DNA of 64,000 nt from CAZMVY01 sp964653435 (GCA_964653435.1 CAZZFA010000003.1:62001-126000); one strand, 5' to 3'; positions 1 through 8,699 are shown, numbered from the stretch's first letter. Program-made: numbers and translations. The notes: generated from the sequence alone by a model not told the origin.

Positions 1-897
1 GGCGGTCTCGCGGCGCACCTCGTCGGGCGTTCCGAGAAAGAGCAATGCCGACGGGTTCAGGTTGCCACGCATCGCGACCCGCCCGGCGACGAGCCGCACC
101 GCTTCGTCCGCGGGGACCTGATAGTCCACGTCGAGGAAGTCGACGCCGGTCGCGATCAGCCCGTCGAGGATCGGTGTGATGCCGCCGCATACGTGCAGGC
201 CGGCAAAACGCCAGCCCATCGTCTTGACGGCGGCGATGAGCCGGACGTGGCACGGCTGGACCTGCTGCAGGTACATGGCCGGCGAGATGAAGTTCGGCGA
301 ACACGTCGCCTCGCCGAAGACCAGGCCGTCGGCCCCGCTGGCGAGCGAGCCGCGCGAGACGGCGATCGCGACGTCCGTGGTGAACTCCAGGATTTCGCGG
401 GCATAGTCCGGCCGCTCGAGCATGTCGATGAGGATGTTCTCCACGCCGCACAACTGCGAGGCGATGTTGAGCGGTCCGCGCAGCGTGGAGAGGACGAACG
501 CATGGCGCCCGATGCGGTCGGCCACCTGGCGGACGGCGGCCTGGTACATCGGCATCCGCCCGCCGGCAGCCGGGTCGATCCGCCGCAGGTCGTCGAGGCT
601 CGCGCCGCCGGCGAGCAGATGCTGGCGCACGATCGGCCCGGCGTCCGGCGGCTGATCCACGCGGGCGCCGAGCGCCTCGACCTCGCCGGCGACGCCCAGC
701 GTGAGCTGCACGCCGTCGAAACCGAATCGCTCGTAGCCGCGGACGATCACGTCGGCCATGACATCGGCGTCAGTGAAGTAACGCCCGAGGGGCACGTCGG
801 CATAGCGGGTGAGCGCGGTATGGACGATCGGCATGACCGGGGGGCGCTCGGCCGGCTCGCCTGAGAGCACGCGGATGATGGATTCCTTGCCGGTCAT
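1..897 (-). CDS. UROD/MtaA-like methyltransferase family protein (3' end cut by the window)
   Basis: The frame is open for 299 codons from ATG 895-897 and has no stop before the window edge, so the C-terminus is missing. It begins MTGKESIIRVLSGEPAERP, the usual opening of the uroporphyrinogen decarboxylase superfamily. Around residues 235-239 it reads HVCGG. A His-x-Cys here is the zinc-ligand pattern of corrinoid:coenzyme M methyltransferases (MtaA/MtbA type) and is not typical of haem-pathway HemE. The third ligand expected in that subgroup would lie beyond the window. Family members run about 330-380 residues, so roughly 40-80 are missing. The likely role is methyl transfer to or from a corrinoid or thiol; the substrate is unknown. 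Its upstream region carries a 74-bp tandem repeat. Confidence 0.8.
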   Translation of the reverse strand, partial: MTGKESIIRVLSGEPAERPPVMPIVHTALTRYADVPLGRYFTDADVMADVIVRGYERFGFDGVQLTLGVAGEVEALGARVDQPPDAGPIVRQHLLAGGASLDDLRRIDPAAGGRMPMYQAAVRQVADRIGRHAFVLSTLRGPLNIASQLCGVENILIDMLERPDYAREILEFTTDVAIAVSRGSLASGADGLVFGEATCSPNFISPAMYLQQVQPCHVRLIAAVKTMGWRFAGLHVCGGITPILDGLIATGVDFLDVDYQVPADEAVRLVAGRVAMRGNLNPSALLFLGTPDEVRRETA

Positions 898-1024
898 GCG
901 GGCATCTTCTTATGTAATGGGCGGGTCGGCAGCCGCCTGGCTACTCCCGATCCGGCCTCGCTTGAATCACGAGTCGCATACTGCAAGCACGCGGCCCCCG
1001 TGAAGCCTTTGCACGCGGGGTCTT

Positions 1025-1354
1025 GGGCGCTCGCTTGCGCTTCGCGTTCTGTCGGCCGGCGCACGTCCCGCCCGGTGGTCGTCAAGCCACGCGCTGCCGG
1101 GCGCTCGCTTGCGCTTCGCGTTCTGTCGGTCGGCGCGCGTCCCGCCCGGTGGTCGTCAAGACACGCGCTGCCGGGCGCTCGCTTGCGCTTCGCGTTCTGT
1201 CGGCCGGCGCGCGTCCCGCCCGGTGGTCGTCAAGACACGCGCTGCCGGGCGCTCGCTTGCGCTTCGCGTTCTGTCGGCCGGCGCGCGGCCCGCCCGGTGG
1301 TCGTCAAGACACGCGCTGCCGGGTGCCCGCTTGCGCTCCGCGTCCGGTCGGGGC
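1025..1354. repeat. 74-bp tandem repeat, four full copies plus a decayed fifth
   Basis: Copies start at 1025, 1099, 1173, 1247 and 1321, so the period is exactly 74 bp. Copies 2 to 4 differ by only a few bases and the fifth is degenerate after about 34 bp. Because 74 is not a multiple of three, one copy reads in a different frame from the next. This produces repetitive-looking open frames in all plus-strand frames, none of which looks like a protein. The array fills most of the 476-bp gap 898-1373, between the end of the SGNH gene and the start of the UROD-family gene, both on the minus strand. I see no other gene in this gap. Confidence 0.9.
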
Positions 1355-1373
1355 TACCGGTTTGCAGACGGCT

Positions 1374-2165
1374 TCAGAGCCGCAGCCCCTTCGCTCGCGC
1401 GGCATCCTGCAGGCAGCGGGCCATGATCTCATAGCCGGCGTAGTGCGGGTGCAGGCCGTCGCGCGAGAGGTCCTTGCGGAGGGCGCCGGTCGCATCGGCA
1501 ACGTGCGAGGCGTAATCCACGTAGATGCAGCCCTTGGTCTGGCAGGCCGCCTTGAGCTGCGCGTTGATCTTCGGCAGGATGCGGGCCTTGCCCTCGTGAT
1601 TCTTCGTGTCGCTGTTCGTCGGCAGGATCGAGCAGACGAACGTGTGGATCCCCGCCGCGCGGGCGTCGTCCATCATCGAACCGATGGCGGCCGTCACGGC
1701 GCGGATGATCTCCTCGTCGCTCTGGTTTGCGCTGAGCATCCGCGAGACGTCGTTCGTCCCGGCGAGGATCACGACATTTCGCGGGCGCAACTGGATCACG
1801 TCCGCCGCGAATCGCCGGGCCATGTGCGTGGCGATGTCGCCGCCGATGCCGCGGTTGAGGATGACGCCGTCGCTGGGGGCGAAGTACGCGTCGAGCTGCC
1901 ACAGCTCCGTGATCGAGTCGCCCATGAAGACGGTACCGACGGCCACATCCTCGCGAATGATTTCCTCATTCCAGAAGTCGAAGCGGCCGCGAAGCCGGTC
2001 GGCCGGGGCGTTGTCGCCGAACAACCCCGGCTTGATCAACTGCTGCCGCGCCTCCGTCGTGCGGCCGGCCCGCCGGATGGCCGGGCCCTGCTGGCATCCC
2101 ATGACGGCCGCGAGGGTCAGAATCCCGAACGTCGTCATCCACGCCCGTTGAAGTGGTCGATTCAC
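1374..2165 (-). CDS. SGNH/GDSL-family hydrolase, lipoprotein
   Basis: This 263-residue protein has the four SGNH blocks: GDSI with catalytic Ser84, Gly109 in GIGGD, Asn138 in GTND, and D236-x-x-H239 in DGLHPH. The N-terminus is a hydrophobic signal with a possible lipobox ending at Cys24 (AAVMGC), so it is probably anchored to a membrane and acts outside the cytoplasm. Enzymes of this family are esterases, for example removing acetyl groups from polysaccharides. The substrate cannot be told from sequence, but the surrounding carbohydrate genes make a sugar deacetylase a reasonable guess. It lies upstream, on the same strand, of the UROD-family gene, separated from it by the 74-bp repeat. Confidence 0.85.
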   Translation of the reverse strand: MNRPLQRAWMTTFGILTLAAVMGCQQGPAIRRAGRTTEARQQLIKPGLFGDNAPADRLRGRFDFWNEEIIREDVAVGTVFMGDSITELWQLDAYFAPSDGVILNRGIGGDIATHMARRFAADVIQLRPRNVVILAGTNDVSRMLSANQSDEEIIRAVTAAIGSMMDDARAAGIHTFVCSILPTNSDTKNHEGKARILPKINAQLKAACQTKGCIYVDYASHVADATGALRKDLSRDGLHPHYAGYEIMARCLQDAARAKGLRL

Positions 2166-2234
2166 CGATTGCCTCCTTTATGCGTCAAGCTCCGCAGGGC
2201 GGTCCATTGACCGCCAGATTACCCGCCGCGCGGC

Positions 2235-2400
2235 CTTCAGCGGCAGCCGAACACGGCCGCGCCAGCGGCCGTCATGCTGAGCGAAGCGAAGCATCCGGCT
2301 CCTTTGCGCCAATCAGCCGGATTCTTCGTCGCTGCGCTCCTCAGAATGACGGGTAGCGCTACCGCCGCAGCGCGATAGCATGCGCGCAGGGCGCGCAAAA
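2235..2400 (+). repeat. Dispersed palindromic repeat, copy 1
   Basis: This segment shares long stretches with 16640-16825 (inverted) and 49340-49535 (same orientation). Shared blocks are a GCCGAACACGGCC-type block, GAGCGAAGCGAAGCATCCG, GCCGGATTCTTCGTCGCTG and the perfect palindrome GGTAGCGCTACC at 2352-2363. It accounts for most of the gap 2166-2416. Apparent plus-strand peptides here are frames through the repeat. No transposase is associated, so it is better described as a non-autonomous, MITE- or REP-like element. Confidence 0.75.
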
Positions 2401-2416
2401 GGTGCGACGCCAGACT

Positions 2417-3454
2417 TTAGTCCTCCGCGAACGCCGCGTCGAACGCGCGCGCCGACGGCGCGAAATCCAGTTTCCGGACGAACTCGCACGCCTCCGCCGC
2501 CCCGTGCTCACGGTCCATGCCGCCGTCTTCCCACTCGACGGAGAGCGGGCCCTGATAGTTGATCTCGTTCAATGCGCGAATGATCGCCTCGAAGTCCACG
2601 CATCCGCGGCCGAGCGAGCGGAAGTCCCAGTACCGGTCCGGGTGGCCGAAGTTCAGGTGGCCGCCGAAGACCCCGGCGCGGGTCGGCCGCGAGGACCAGT
2701 ACACATCCTTCATGTGCGTGTGGAAGATCCGGTCGCGGAACTGCCGGATGAAGGCGACGTAGTCCACACCCTGGTAGCCGAGGTGGCTCGGGTCGAAGTT
2801 GAAGCCGAACCGCGGGTGCCCCTTGATCTCCTCGACGGCACGGGCGGCCGACGAGATGTCGAACGCGATCTCCGTGGGGTGCACCTCGAGGGCGAAGTAG
2901 ACGTCTTCCTTCTCGAACACGTCGAGGATCGGTTTGAACCGCTTGGCGAAGTCCTTGTAGCCGTTGTCGATCTGATCGGGGAAGTTCGGCGGGAACGAGT
3001 AGAGCAGCGGCCAGATGCTGCTGCCGGTGAAGCCGTTCACGACGACGCGTTTGAGTTCCTTCCTGACGGCCGGCGGTGCGGCGTCGAAGAACTTGCGGGC
3101 GGCGCGGGCCGTGTCCATCAGTTCCTGGGCGGCACGCTGGCGGACGCCCTCGGGCTTGCCGTCGCCCCAGACGTAATCCGGGAGGATCGACTTGTGCCGC
3201 GGGTCGATGTTGTCGCAGACCGCCTGCCCGACCAGGTGCGCGCTGATGGCGAAGCACTTGAGCCCGGCCTTCGTCAGGACCTCCCACTTCTTCTTGCAGT
3301 AGGATGCGTCCTTCAGGGCCGCCTGGACCTCGAAGTGATCACCCCAGCAGGCCAGCTCCAGGCCGTCGTATCCGAACTTCTTCGCCTTCTTGCACAGGTC
3401 AACCAGCTTCAGATCGGCCCATTGGCCGGTGAACAACGTGACGGGTCGTGCCAT
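2417..3454 (-). CDS. Sugar phosphate isomerase/epimerase-like TIM-barrel protein
   Basis: The 345-residue protein starts at ATG 3452-3454 behind the purine-rich AGGAAGG. A longer in-frame extension exists but reads as low-complexity arginine-rich sequence, so I rejected it. It matches the xylose isomerase-like/AP endonuclease 2 fold (PF01261). Candidate metal ligands are Glu190 (FALEVHP), Asp221 and His224 (FDPSHLG), His247 (FHTHMKD) and Glu307 (SVEWED). Such enzymes isomerise or epimerise sugars or inositols, and many planctomycete copies accompany sugar-oxidising enzymes. No signal peptide is present, so it should be cytoplasmic. The exact substrate is unknown. Confidence 0.85.
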   Translation of the reverse strand: MARPVTLFTGQWADLKLVDLCKKAKKFGYDGLELACWGDHFEVQAALKDASYCKKKWEVLTKAGLKCFAISAHLVGQAVCDNIDPRHKSILPDYVWGDGKPEGVRQRAAQELMDTARAARKFFDAAPPAVRKELKRVVVNGFTGSSIWPLLYSFPPNFPDQIDNGYKDFAKRFKPILDVFEKEDVYFALEVHPTEIAFDISSAARAVEEIKGHPRFGFNFDPSHLGYQGVDYVAFIRQFRDRIFHTHMKDVYWSSRPTRAGVFGGHLNFGHPDRYWDFRSLGRGCVDFEAIIRALNEINYQGPLSVEWEDGGMDREHGAAEACEFVRKLDFAPSARAFDAAFAED

Positions 3455-3633
3455 ATTTCGCCTTCCTTTTTCTCTGCAGGGCTCGTCGGCTGGGACGCAA
3501 CCACACGTTGCGCTGGACCGCGCCGCGCCTCGAAAAGCGCTCTGAATCGTACCACGGAGCCGCGGGCTCGGCAATGCGGGAGAGGAGCCCGCAGCCCCTC
3601 GAAACGAGGAGGCCGGCAGCAACAGGGCAGGCC

Positions 3634-3656
3634 GGCGCCCTCGGGGAACGGGCGCC
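3634..3656 (-). terminator. GC-rich hairpin downstream of purC
   Basis: GGCGCCC (3634-3640) and GGGCGCC (3650-3656) form a perfect 7-bp stem with a 9-base loop, 47 bp beyond the purC stop. No T-run follows on the minus strand, so it is at best a weak or factor-dependent terminator. Confidence 0.25.
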
Positions 3657-3702
3657 CCGCCGTCTCGTGGCGTGCAGGATGTACGCCCCCCCCCCCGACG
3701 TT

Positions 3703-4596
3703 CTACGCCAGCTTCGTGCCCGTCAGGCGTTCGTAGGCTTCGAGGTACTTCGCCGAGGTCTTTGCCACGACGTCGTCCGGCAGCACCGGGCCGGGCGGCT
3801 GCTTGTTGAAGTGAATGGATTCCAGATAGTTCCGCACGAACTGCTTGTCGTAGCTCGGTTGGTCGTGGCCGGGTTCGTACTGGTCCGCCGGCCAGAATCG
3901 CGACGAGTCGGGCGTGAGCACCTCGTCGATGAGGATAAGGTCGCTGCCTGCGCGGCCCCACTCGAACTTCGTGTCGGCGATGATCACCCCGCGTTCGCGG
4001 GCGTACTCCGCCGCGTGCACATAGAGGGCGATGCTGCGGTCGCGGATGGCCGTCATCACGTCGCGCCCGACGAGGCGGGCCGCCTCCTCGAAGGATACAT
4101 TCCGGTCGTGGCCGCTCTCTTCCTTGGTCGCCGGCGTGAAGATCGGCTCCGGCAACGGATCGCACTGTTTCAGGCCCGGCGGCAACGCCACCCCGCACAC
4201 GTGCCCCGTTTCCTGATACTCCTTCCACCCGCTGCCGGCAAGATACCCGCGGACGACCGCCTCGATCGGCACCACCTGCGTCTTGCGGACGACCATCGAC
4301 CGCCCCCGGAGCTGGTCGATGTACGGCTCGAAGCCCTTCGGCGCCCGGTCGCCGACGGCCTCGATCAGGTGGTGCGGCGTGATCGATCCGAGCCGCCCGA
4401 ACCAGAACAGCGAAAGCCCCGTGAGCACCCGACCCTTGTCCGGGATGCCGTTGGCCATCACCACGTCGAACGCGCTGATCCGGTCCGTTGCGACGATCAG
4501 CAGCCGCTCGCCGAGGTCGAAGATGTCGCGAACCTTGCCCCGGCGGACGGGTCGCCCGGGGATGTCCGTCCGAAGAAGAACGGGACCTTGCCGCAT
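3703..4596 (-). CDS. purC: Phosphoribosylaminoimidazole-succinocarboxamide synthase (SAICAR synthetase)
   Basis: PurC condenses CAIR with aspartate using ATP in purine biosynthesis, in the cytoplasm. The 297 residues show the family's landmarks: GKVRDIFD near the start, DRISAFD, EAVVRGYLAGSGW, DTKFEWG and DEVLTPDSSRFW. The length matches the longer, yeast- and actinobacterial-type PurC enzymes. I chose ATG 4594-4596 because conserved sequence begins there and the longer in-frame extension is arginine/alanine-rich noise. The start lies 17 bp after the stop of the secreted coiled-coil gene, so the two are probably co-transcribed, although no functional link is evident. Confidence 0.97.
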   Translation of the reverse strand: MRQGPVLLRTDIPGRPVRRGKVRDIFDLGERLLIVATDRISAFDVVMANGIPDKGRVLTGLSLFWFGRLGSITPHHLIEAVGDRAPKGFEPYIDQLRGRSMVVRKTQVVPIEAVVRGYLAGSGWKEYQETGHVCGVALPPGLKQCDPLPEPIFTPATKEESGHDRNVSFEEAARLVGRDVMTAIRDRSIALYVHAAEYARERGVIIADTKFEWGRAGSDLILIDEVLTPDSSRFWPADQYEPGHDQPSYDKQFVRNYLESIHFNKQPPGPVLPDDVVAKTSAKYLEAYERLTGTKLA

Positions 4597-4613
4597 GATC
4601 TTGCCTCGCTTTG

Positions 4614-5666
4614 TTACTGAACGCCGTAACCCGCGGTGGATCGCCGGATGACGTGCTCGAGTTCGTTGCCGCGCCCCGACGATTGCGAACGCTGCCGCGG
4701 TTGTCGCTGCTGCTCCTGCCGCTGCTTCCTTTCTTCCTGCATCTTGCGCATCCGCTCCGCGCGCTCCCGCTGGGCGGGCGTCATGTGCGCCGCGGTGATG
4801 ACCGTCCGGCGAAGCTCCTCCAGATTCTTCTTGTCGGCCAGCAGCTTCGTCTTCTCCTCCTTGTTCGTCCGGAGCGTCGCGTCGAGCCGCATCCTCGCGT
4901 CGAGCAGGCTGATTGCGTAGGAAACGTGCTTGGCGAACGCCGTGCATTCGTCCGGCCTGTGGTCGCGGTCGGCAAAGGACTTGGGATTGTTCATGAACTC
5001 GCTGATCTTGATCCCCGTCGCGTTTTCGCCGCCGCCTGGGCCTCCGGCCGGCTCGGCCGGCGCGGGCTCCCGGTCATCCTCGGCCTTGCCCGGTTCGTTG
5101 CGGTGCAGACGCCGGTCAACGTTGCGAAGCGCGTCGCCTTCTCTGCCTTCCGCTCGCGGTTCGCCACGGGTCGTTTTGCCCGCGGGTCGCGACGTCGGCG
5201 GCGGCGTGCACGGCTCCTCGAGCGCCTTCTTGTAGGCCTCGTCGATTCTCTTCACGAGCGGCTCGTTCTCGTACGCGGTTACGTACTGCAGGCGGATCGC
5301 GCCCGTTCTGGACTGCTCCTTCGCGTTCTCGAAATGGACGTCCGCGGCAAGGTCCGCCAGCGGCATCTGCGCTTCCTTCTCGGCCTCGGCGGAGAGCGTT
5401 TCGAGTTCGTCCTTCTTCGAGCTGTTGATCAGCCGCGTGAGGTTGACGCTCGCCTTGCGGTATTCCTTGTTCCGCCACTGCTCGATCGCCTCGCGGAGAA
5501 CCTTCGGCTTGTCCTCGGCGCTGACGGGTTTGCTCACATCATCCTCGGCGCTGCGATCCGGCTGGCTGGCGGGGGCCTTGGCCTCCCCGTCTGCCGCCCG
5601 CGCCGGCCCTGCCATCGCCGCCGCCAGCAGCGCGCATACAACCGCACCATGTACTCGTCGAATCAT
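4614..5666 (-). CDS. Secreted coiled-coil protein of unknown function
   Basis: The 350-residue protein begins with a clear signal peptide (about residues 1-24, cleavage near ARAADG). Two charged helical regions follow, separated by a proline/glycine-rich disordered linker around residues 155-215. The C-terminal third is rich in Lys, Glu, Arg and Gln and is predicted by eye to be coiled coil. I recognise no enzymatic domain. It is the first gene of a short transcription unit with purC. It probably acts in the periplasm or cell envelope, perhaps structurally. Confidence 0.75.
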   Translation of the reverse strand: MIRRVHGAVVCALLAAAMAGPARAADGEAKAPASQPDRSAEDDVSKPVSAEDKPKVLREAIEQWRNKEYRKASVNLTRLINSSKKDELETLSAEAEKEAQMPLADLAADVHFENAKEQSRTGAIRLQYVTAYENEPLVKRIDEAYKKALEEPCTPPPTSRPAGKTTRGEPRAEGREGDALRNVDRRLHRNEPGKAEDDREPAPAEPAGGPGGGENATGIKISEFMNNPKSFADRDHRPDECTAFAKHVSYAISLLDARMRLDATLRTNKEEKTKLLADKKNLEELRRTVITAAHMTPAQRERAERMRKMQEERKQRQEQQRQPRQRSQSSGRGNELEHVIRRSTAGYGVQ

Positions 5667-5716
5667 GGAACGTCCTCCGGTATTCGCCGGTCACCACCGG
5701 TGTGACCCGGCTCCGC

Positions 5717-5746
5717 ATTATACATCGGATGCCGTCCGCGGCGGAA
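5717..5746 (-). promoter_or_regulatory. Candidate sigma-70-like promoter for the secreted protein-purC unit
   Basis: Read on the minus strand, a perfect TATAAT (5722-5717) lies 18 bp after TTCCGC (5746-5741). The start codon follows about 50 bp downstream. The -35 match is only moderate. Confidence 0.45.
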
Positions 5747-5764
5747 GCGCGCAACACACCCGGC

Positions 5765-5793
5765 TTCCGACGGCGGCGGCGCGGCCCTATACT
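5765..5793 (+). promoter_or_regulatory. Candidate promoter for the 2-hydroxyacid dehydrogenase
   Basis: TTCCGA (5765-5770) and TATACT (5788-5793) are separated by 17 bp, and the start codon is 28 bp after the -10 box. The -10 element is good and the -35 is weak. Confidence 0.4.
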
Positions 5794-5820
5794 GGCCCGG
5801 CGCAACGAACGAGGGCGGTT

Positions 5821-6834
5821 ATGGCCTGGAATGTGTACGTAACACGGCGAATCCCGGACGCGGCGCTTGATCTCCTCCGGCAGGAGTGCGGCGGCTTCGA
5901 CCTGAATCCCCAGGATCGCGCCGCGACGCGTACGGAGCTTCTGGACGCCGTAAAGGGCCGCGACGGCGTGCTGTGCCTCCTCACCGACACGATCGACGAC
6001 GAGGTGATGGCGGCGGCCGGTCCGCGCTGCCGGGTGTTCGCGAACATGGCCGTGGGGTATGACAACATCGACCTGGCCGCGGCCACACGGCGCGGCATCC
6101 TCGTCACCAATACGCCGGGCGTGCTGACCGAGACGACCGCCGACCTGGCCTGGGCGCTGCTCTTTGCCGTGGCCCGCTGGATCGTCGAGGCCGACCGGTA
6201 TTTTCGCGCCGGGCAATGGACGGGGTGGGGCCCCATGCAGTTCCTCGGCCACGATATCCACGGCGCCACGCTCGGCGTGATCGGCGCCGGGCGGATCGGC
6301 GTCGCCGTCGCTCGGCGGAGCGTCGGCTTCCGCATGCGGGTTCTCTATACCGACCCGCAGGAGAGCGCCGAGCTTGCCCGCCTCGGCGCGAGCCGTGTAC
6401 CGCTCGATACCCTGCTTCGGGAGAGTGACTTCGTCACGATCCACGTCCCGCTGGTTCCGGCGACGCGCCATCTGATCGGCGCGCGGGAGTTGTCGCGGAT
6501 GAAGCCGACGGCGTACCTGATCAACACGTCCCGCGGGCCGGTCGTCGATGAGGCGGCACTGGTGGCCGCGCTGAAGGAAAGACGCATCGCCGGCGCCGGC
6601 CTCGACGTGTATGAAAACGAACCGGCGCCCGCGCCGGGCCTCGTCGAGCTGGAGAACGTCGTGTGCATTCCGCACCTCGGCTCGGCGACCCTGGCGACGC
6701 GCAGCCGGATGGCTGTGATGGCGGCGGAAAACCTCGTGGCGGCGCTGCGTGGCGAGCGGCCGCCGAATCTCGTGAACCCCGAAGTGTTGCCGGCCGCCCC
6801 GGCCGGTGACCGCGACGCGGAGGCGGGGCGTTGA
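5821..6834 (+). CDS. D-isomer-specific 2-hydroxyacid dehydrogenase (glyoxylate/hydroxypyruvate reductase-like)
   Basis: The 337-residue protein matches NAD(P)-dependent D-2-hydroxyacid dehydrogenases. It has the Rossmann glycine motif GAGRIG (155-160), substrate-loop sequence AVGYDNID, catalytic Arg238 in NTSRGPVVDE, a Glu in YENEP (264-268) and the proton-donor His285 in IPHLGSAT. It is closest by eye to the glycerate dehydrogenase/glyoxylate reductase subgroup, which interconverts glyoxylate and glycolate or hydroxypyruvate and D-glycerate. I chose ATG 5821 because the longer frame upstream runs antisense through the neighbouring gene. It is cytoplasmic and transcribed alone, divergent from the purC unit. 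Confidence 0.9.
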   Translation: MAWNVYVTRRIPDAALDLLRQECGGFDLNPQDRAATRTELLDAVKGRDGVLCLLTDTIDDEVMAAAGPRCRVFANMAVGYDNIDLAAATRRGILVTNTPGVLTETTADLAWALLFAVARWIVEADRYFRAGQWTGWGPMQFLGHDIHGATLGVIGAGRIGVAVARRSVGFRMRVLYTDPQESAELARLGASRVPLDTLLRESDFVTIHVPLVPATRHLIGARELSRMKPTAYLINTSRGPVVDEAALVAALKERRIAGAGLDVYENEPAPAPGLVELENVVCIPHLGSATLATRSRMAVMAAENLVAALRGERPPNLVNPEVLPAAPAGDRDAEAGR

Positions 6835-6843
6835 GGTCGCGGC

Positions 6844-8001
6844 TCACGCCCCGACGTATCGCGCATAGATGCTCCGGGCCTCCTCCGGTTTGTTCGTGCC
6901 CTTGATGATGGCCCGGCCGTCCGTGAAGACCGTGATCTGATATCGGTCGATGCCCACCCGCAGCAGGAACGCGTTGAACACCGGCGGGCTTGCCGCAACG
7001 GGCCGCAGCTTCGCCGCCAGCGCGGCAAAGTCGATCGCCGTGGCGTCCGGTGTGCCCCCGGATGGCGAGATCTGAACCGCGTCATGCCCGCAGAGGTGTA
7101 CGGCGCTGCTGCCGAGAAGGCCGTCGAGATAGTCGAATCTGCCCTGCCGGCAGCAGGGGCAGTTGCCGTCGTCATACGCCTTCTGCATGTTGAGCTGCGC
7201 GACACGCCCCCTCCACGCGTCGAAATGCACCATGCAGCGATTCACGGCATCGAGCCGGCCCGTCAGGATCTTGAGTGCCTCCATCGCCTGATGGCTCGCC
7301 ACCATTGTCACAACCGGGCCGAGCACGCCGACCGTGTCGCACGTCGGGGTCATCTCCGGCGGAGGCGCCTGCTCGAAGACGCATCGCAGGCAGGGGCCGA
7401 CGCGCGGGAGAATCGGCATCGCCAGCCCCGTCGCGGCGACGCACGCGCCGTAGATCCACGGGATGCCGTGCTTCACCGCCGTGTCGTTGATGAGGAACCG
7501 CGTCTCGAAGTTGTCCGTGCCGTCAAGCAGCAGATCGGCGCCGGCGGCGAACGTCTCGATGGTGTGCCGGTTCGCGTCCGCGACGACGGCCTCGACGGCC
7601 ACTTGCGAATTGATGCGGGCCAGCTTGCGGCGGGCGGCTTCGGCCTTCGGCAGATTCTCGGCGATGTCCTGTTCGTCGAAGAGGTTCTGCCGGGCGAGAT
7701 TGTTCAACTCGATGTAGTCGCGGTCCACGATCCGTACGAATCCGACGCCCGCCCGCACCATGGCGTTGGCCAGCGTTGTGCCGAGGGCGCCGCAGCCGAT
7801 GATCGTCACCCGCCCGGCGAGCAGGCGGCGCTGGCCCGCCTCGCCGATCGGCTCGAAGAGGATCTGCCGCGAGTAGCGTTCAAGGAACGAATCCTCCGCC
7901 GGTCGGGCCGATTCGTTCCCGGGACTCCGGTTCTGCGCGCCCCACGGAAGGCGCGGCTCGTTGCTTACCTGCCGATCGTCAGGGGGGCCGCTTCGCGTCA
8001 C
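6844..8001 (-). CDS. MoeB/ThiF/HesA-family adenylyltransferase
   Basis: These E1-like enzymes adenylate the C-terminus of a small sulfur carrier (MoaD, ThiS or similar) for molybdopterin or thiamine synthesis. The 385-residue protein has the nucleotide loop GCGALG (69-74), LARQNLF with the conserved Arg, DGTDN (160-164), two cysteine pairs (PCLRC 203-207 and CPCC 281-284) that would bind zinc, and a likely active Cys221 in TCDTVG. An extra C-terminal domain of about 85 residues ends IIKGTNKPEEARSIYARYVG. It replaces the rhodanese domain of some homologues. I chose GTG 8001-7999 because it overlaps the upstream TGA as GTGA, a classic coupling arrangement, although the first 35 residues are poorly conserved. 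Confidence 0.85.
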   Translation of the reverse strand: MTRSGPPDDRQVSNEPRLPWGAQNRSPGNESARPAEDSFLERYSRQILFEPIGEAGQRRLLAGRVTIIGCGALGTTLANAMVRAGVGFVRIVDRDYIELNNLARQNLFDEQDIAENLPKAEAARRKLARINSQVAVEAVVADANRHTIETFAAGADLLLDGTDNFETRFLINDTAVKHGIPWIYGACVAATGLAMPILPRVGPCLRCVFEQAPPPEMTPTCDTVGVLGPVVTMVASHQAMEALKILTGRLDAVNRCMVHFDAWRGRVAQLNMQKAYDDGNCPCCRQGRFDYLDGLLGSSAVHLCGHDAVQISPSGGTPDATAIDFAALAAKLRPVAASPPVFNAFLLRVGIDRYQITVFTDGRAIIKGTNKPEEARSIYARYVGA

Positions 8002-8699
8002 GTCCTGCGTTCCTTGCTCTCGCGTGCCAGTTCCGCCAGAAAGCCACCCGGCGGTTCCACTTCGGCGGCCGGAGGCGGCGGGGTCGCTGCCGCCCCGTGT
8101 GGTGTCTCCTCGCTCGGCGGCGCTTGAGGATCCGGGCACGCTGACGAGCCGGGTGCCGCCTCGCCCTGTCGTCGCCTGCGAATCATCTCCGCGAGCGAGC
8201 GGCTGCCCGCGTCGGGCGTATGCGGTCCTTGGCCGACGGGGCCGACCCCGCTGCCTTCCTCCCGCAAATGTGCTTCCATCGCACGCGGGCGGCTGACGAA
8301 CGAGTTCCATGATTGCCGGCCGGCCGTCCCGAACAGCAGCGCGAAAACCAGCGATAACAGACCGTTCACGTCTCCATTACCCAGGAACACCGCCCCGCAA
8401 AGGGCCAGCAGGACAGCGATCACGCTGCACGCGACGGCGTCCAGCAGCAACGCCGGTCCCCATCCCGTCAGGCAAAGGGCGGCAATCGCGAGCATCGCCC
8501 CGCCGCCGATCCGGAGTGTCCAGATATACGTGTGTGCAGCCGCGGTATAGCGGGGCGAGATCGTCGGGACGATCCATTCGCCCAGGCCGAAATAGAGCAT
8601 CAGCCCGCCGCCGACGGCCGCCCACAACGCCGTGCTGCGAACCTGCTGTCGAAAAGCGACCTGGCCCGTTTCGTCTGTCGGGCCGCGATTGGCTGCCAT
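7998..8699 (-). CDS. Integral membrane protein of unknown function
   Basis: The 233-residue protein has about four hydrophobic segments within residues 22-130. A hydrophilic tail rich in proline, alanine and glutamate (about 140-233) is probably cytoplasmic and disordered. I recognise no catalytic motif. Its stop overlaps the GTG start of the MoeB/ThiF-like gene, so the two are likely translated in a coupled way. This hints at a shared sulfur- or cofactor-related role, but does not prove it. Confidence 0.75.
   Translation of the reverse strand: MAANRGPTDETGQVAFRQQVRSTALWAAVGGGLMLYFGLGEWIVPTISPRYTAAAHTYIWTLRIGGGAMLAIAALCLTGWGPALLLDAVACSVIAVLLALCGAVFLGNGDVNGLLSLVFALLFGTAGRQSWNSFVSRPRAMEAHLREEGSGVGPVGQGPHTPDAGSRSLAEMIRRRRQGEAAPGSSACPDPQAPPSEETPHGAAATPPPPAAEVEPPGGFLAELARESKERRT

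Noticed and set aside
1023..2210. Repetitive plus-strand frames over the 74-bp array
   Set aside because: The repeat period is not divisible by three and the frames continue antisense through the SGNH gene.
5425..5820. N-terminal extension of the 2-hydroxyacid dehydrogenase
   Set aside because: It runs antisense to the secreted coiled-coil gene. ATG 5821 matches the family's N-terminus.
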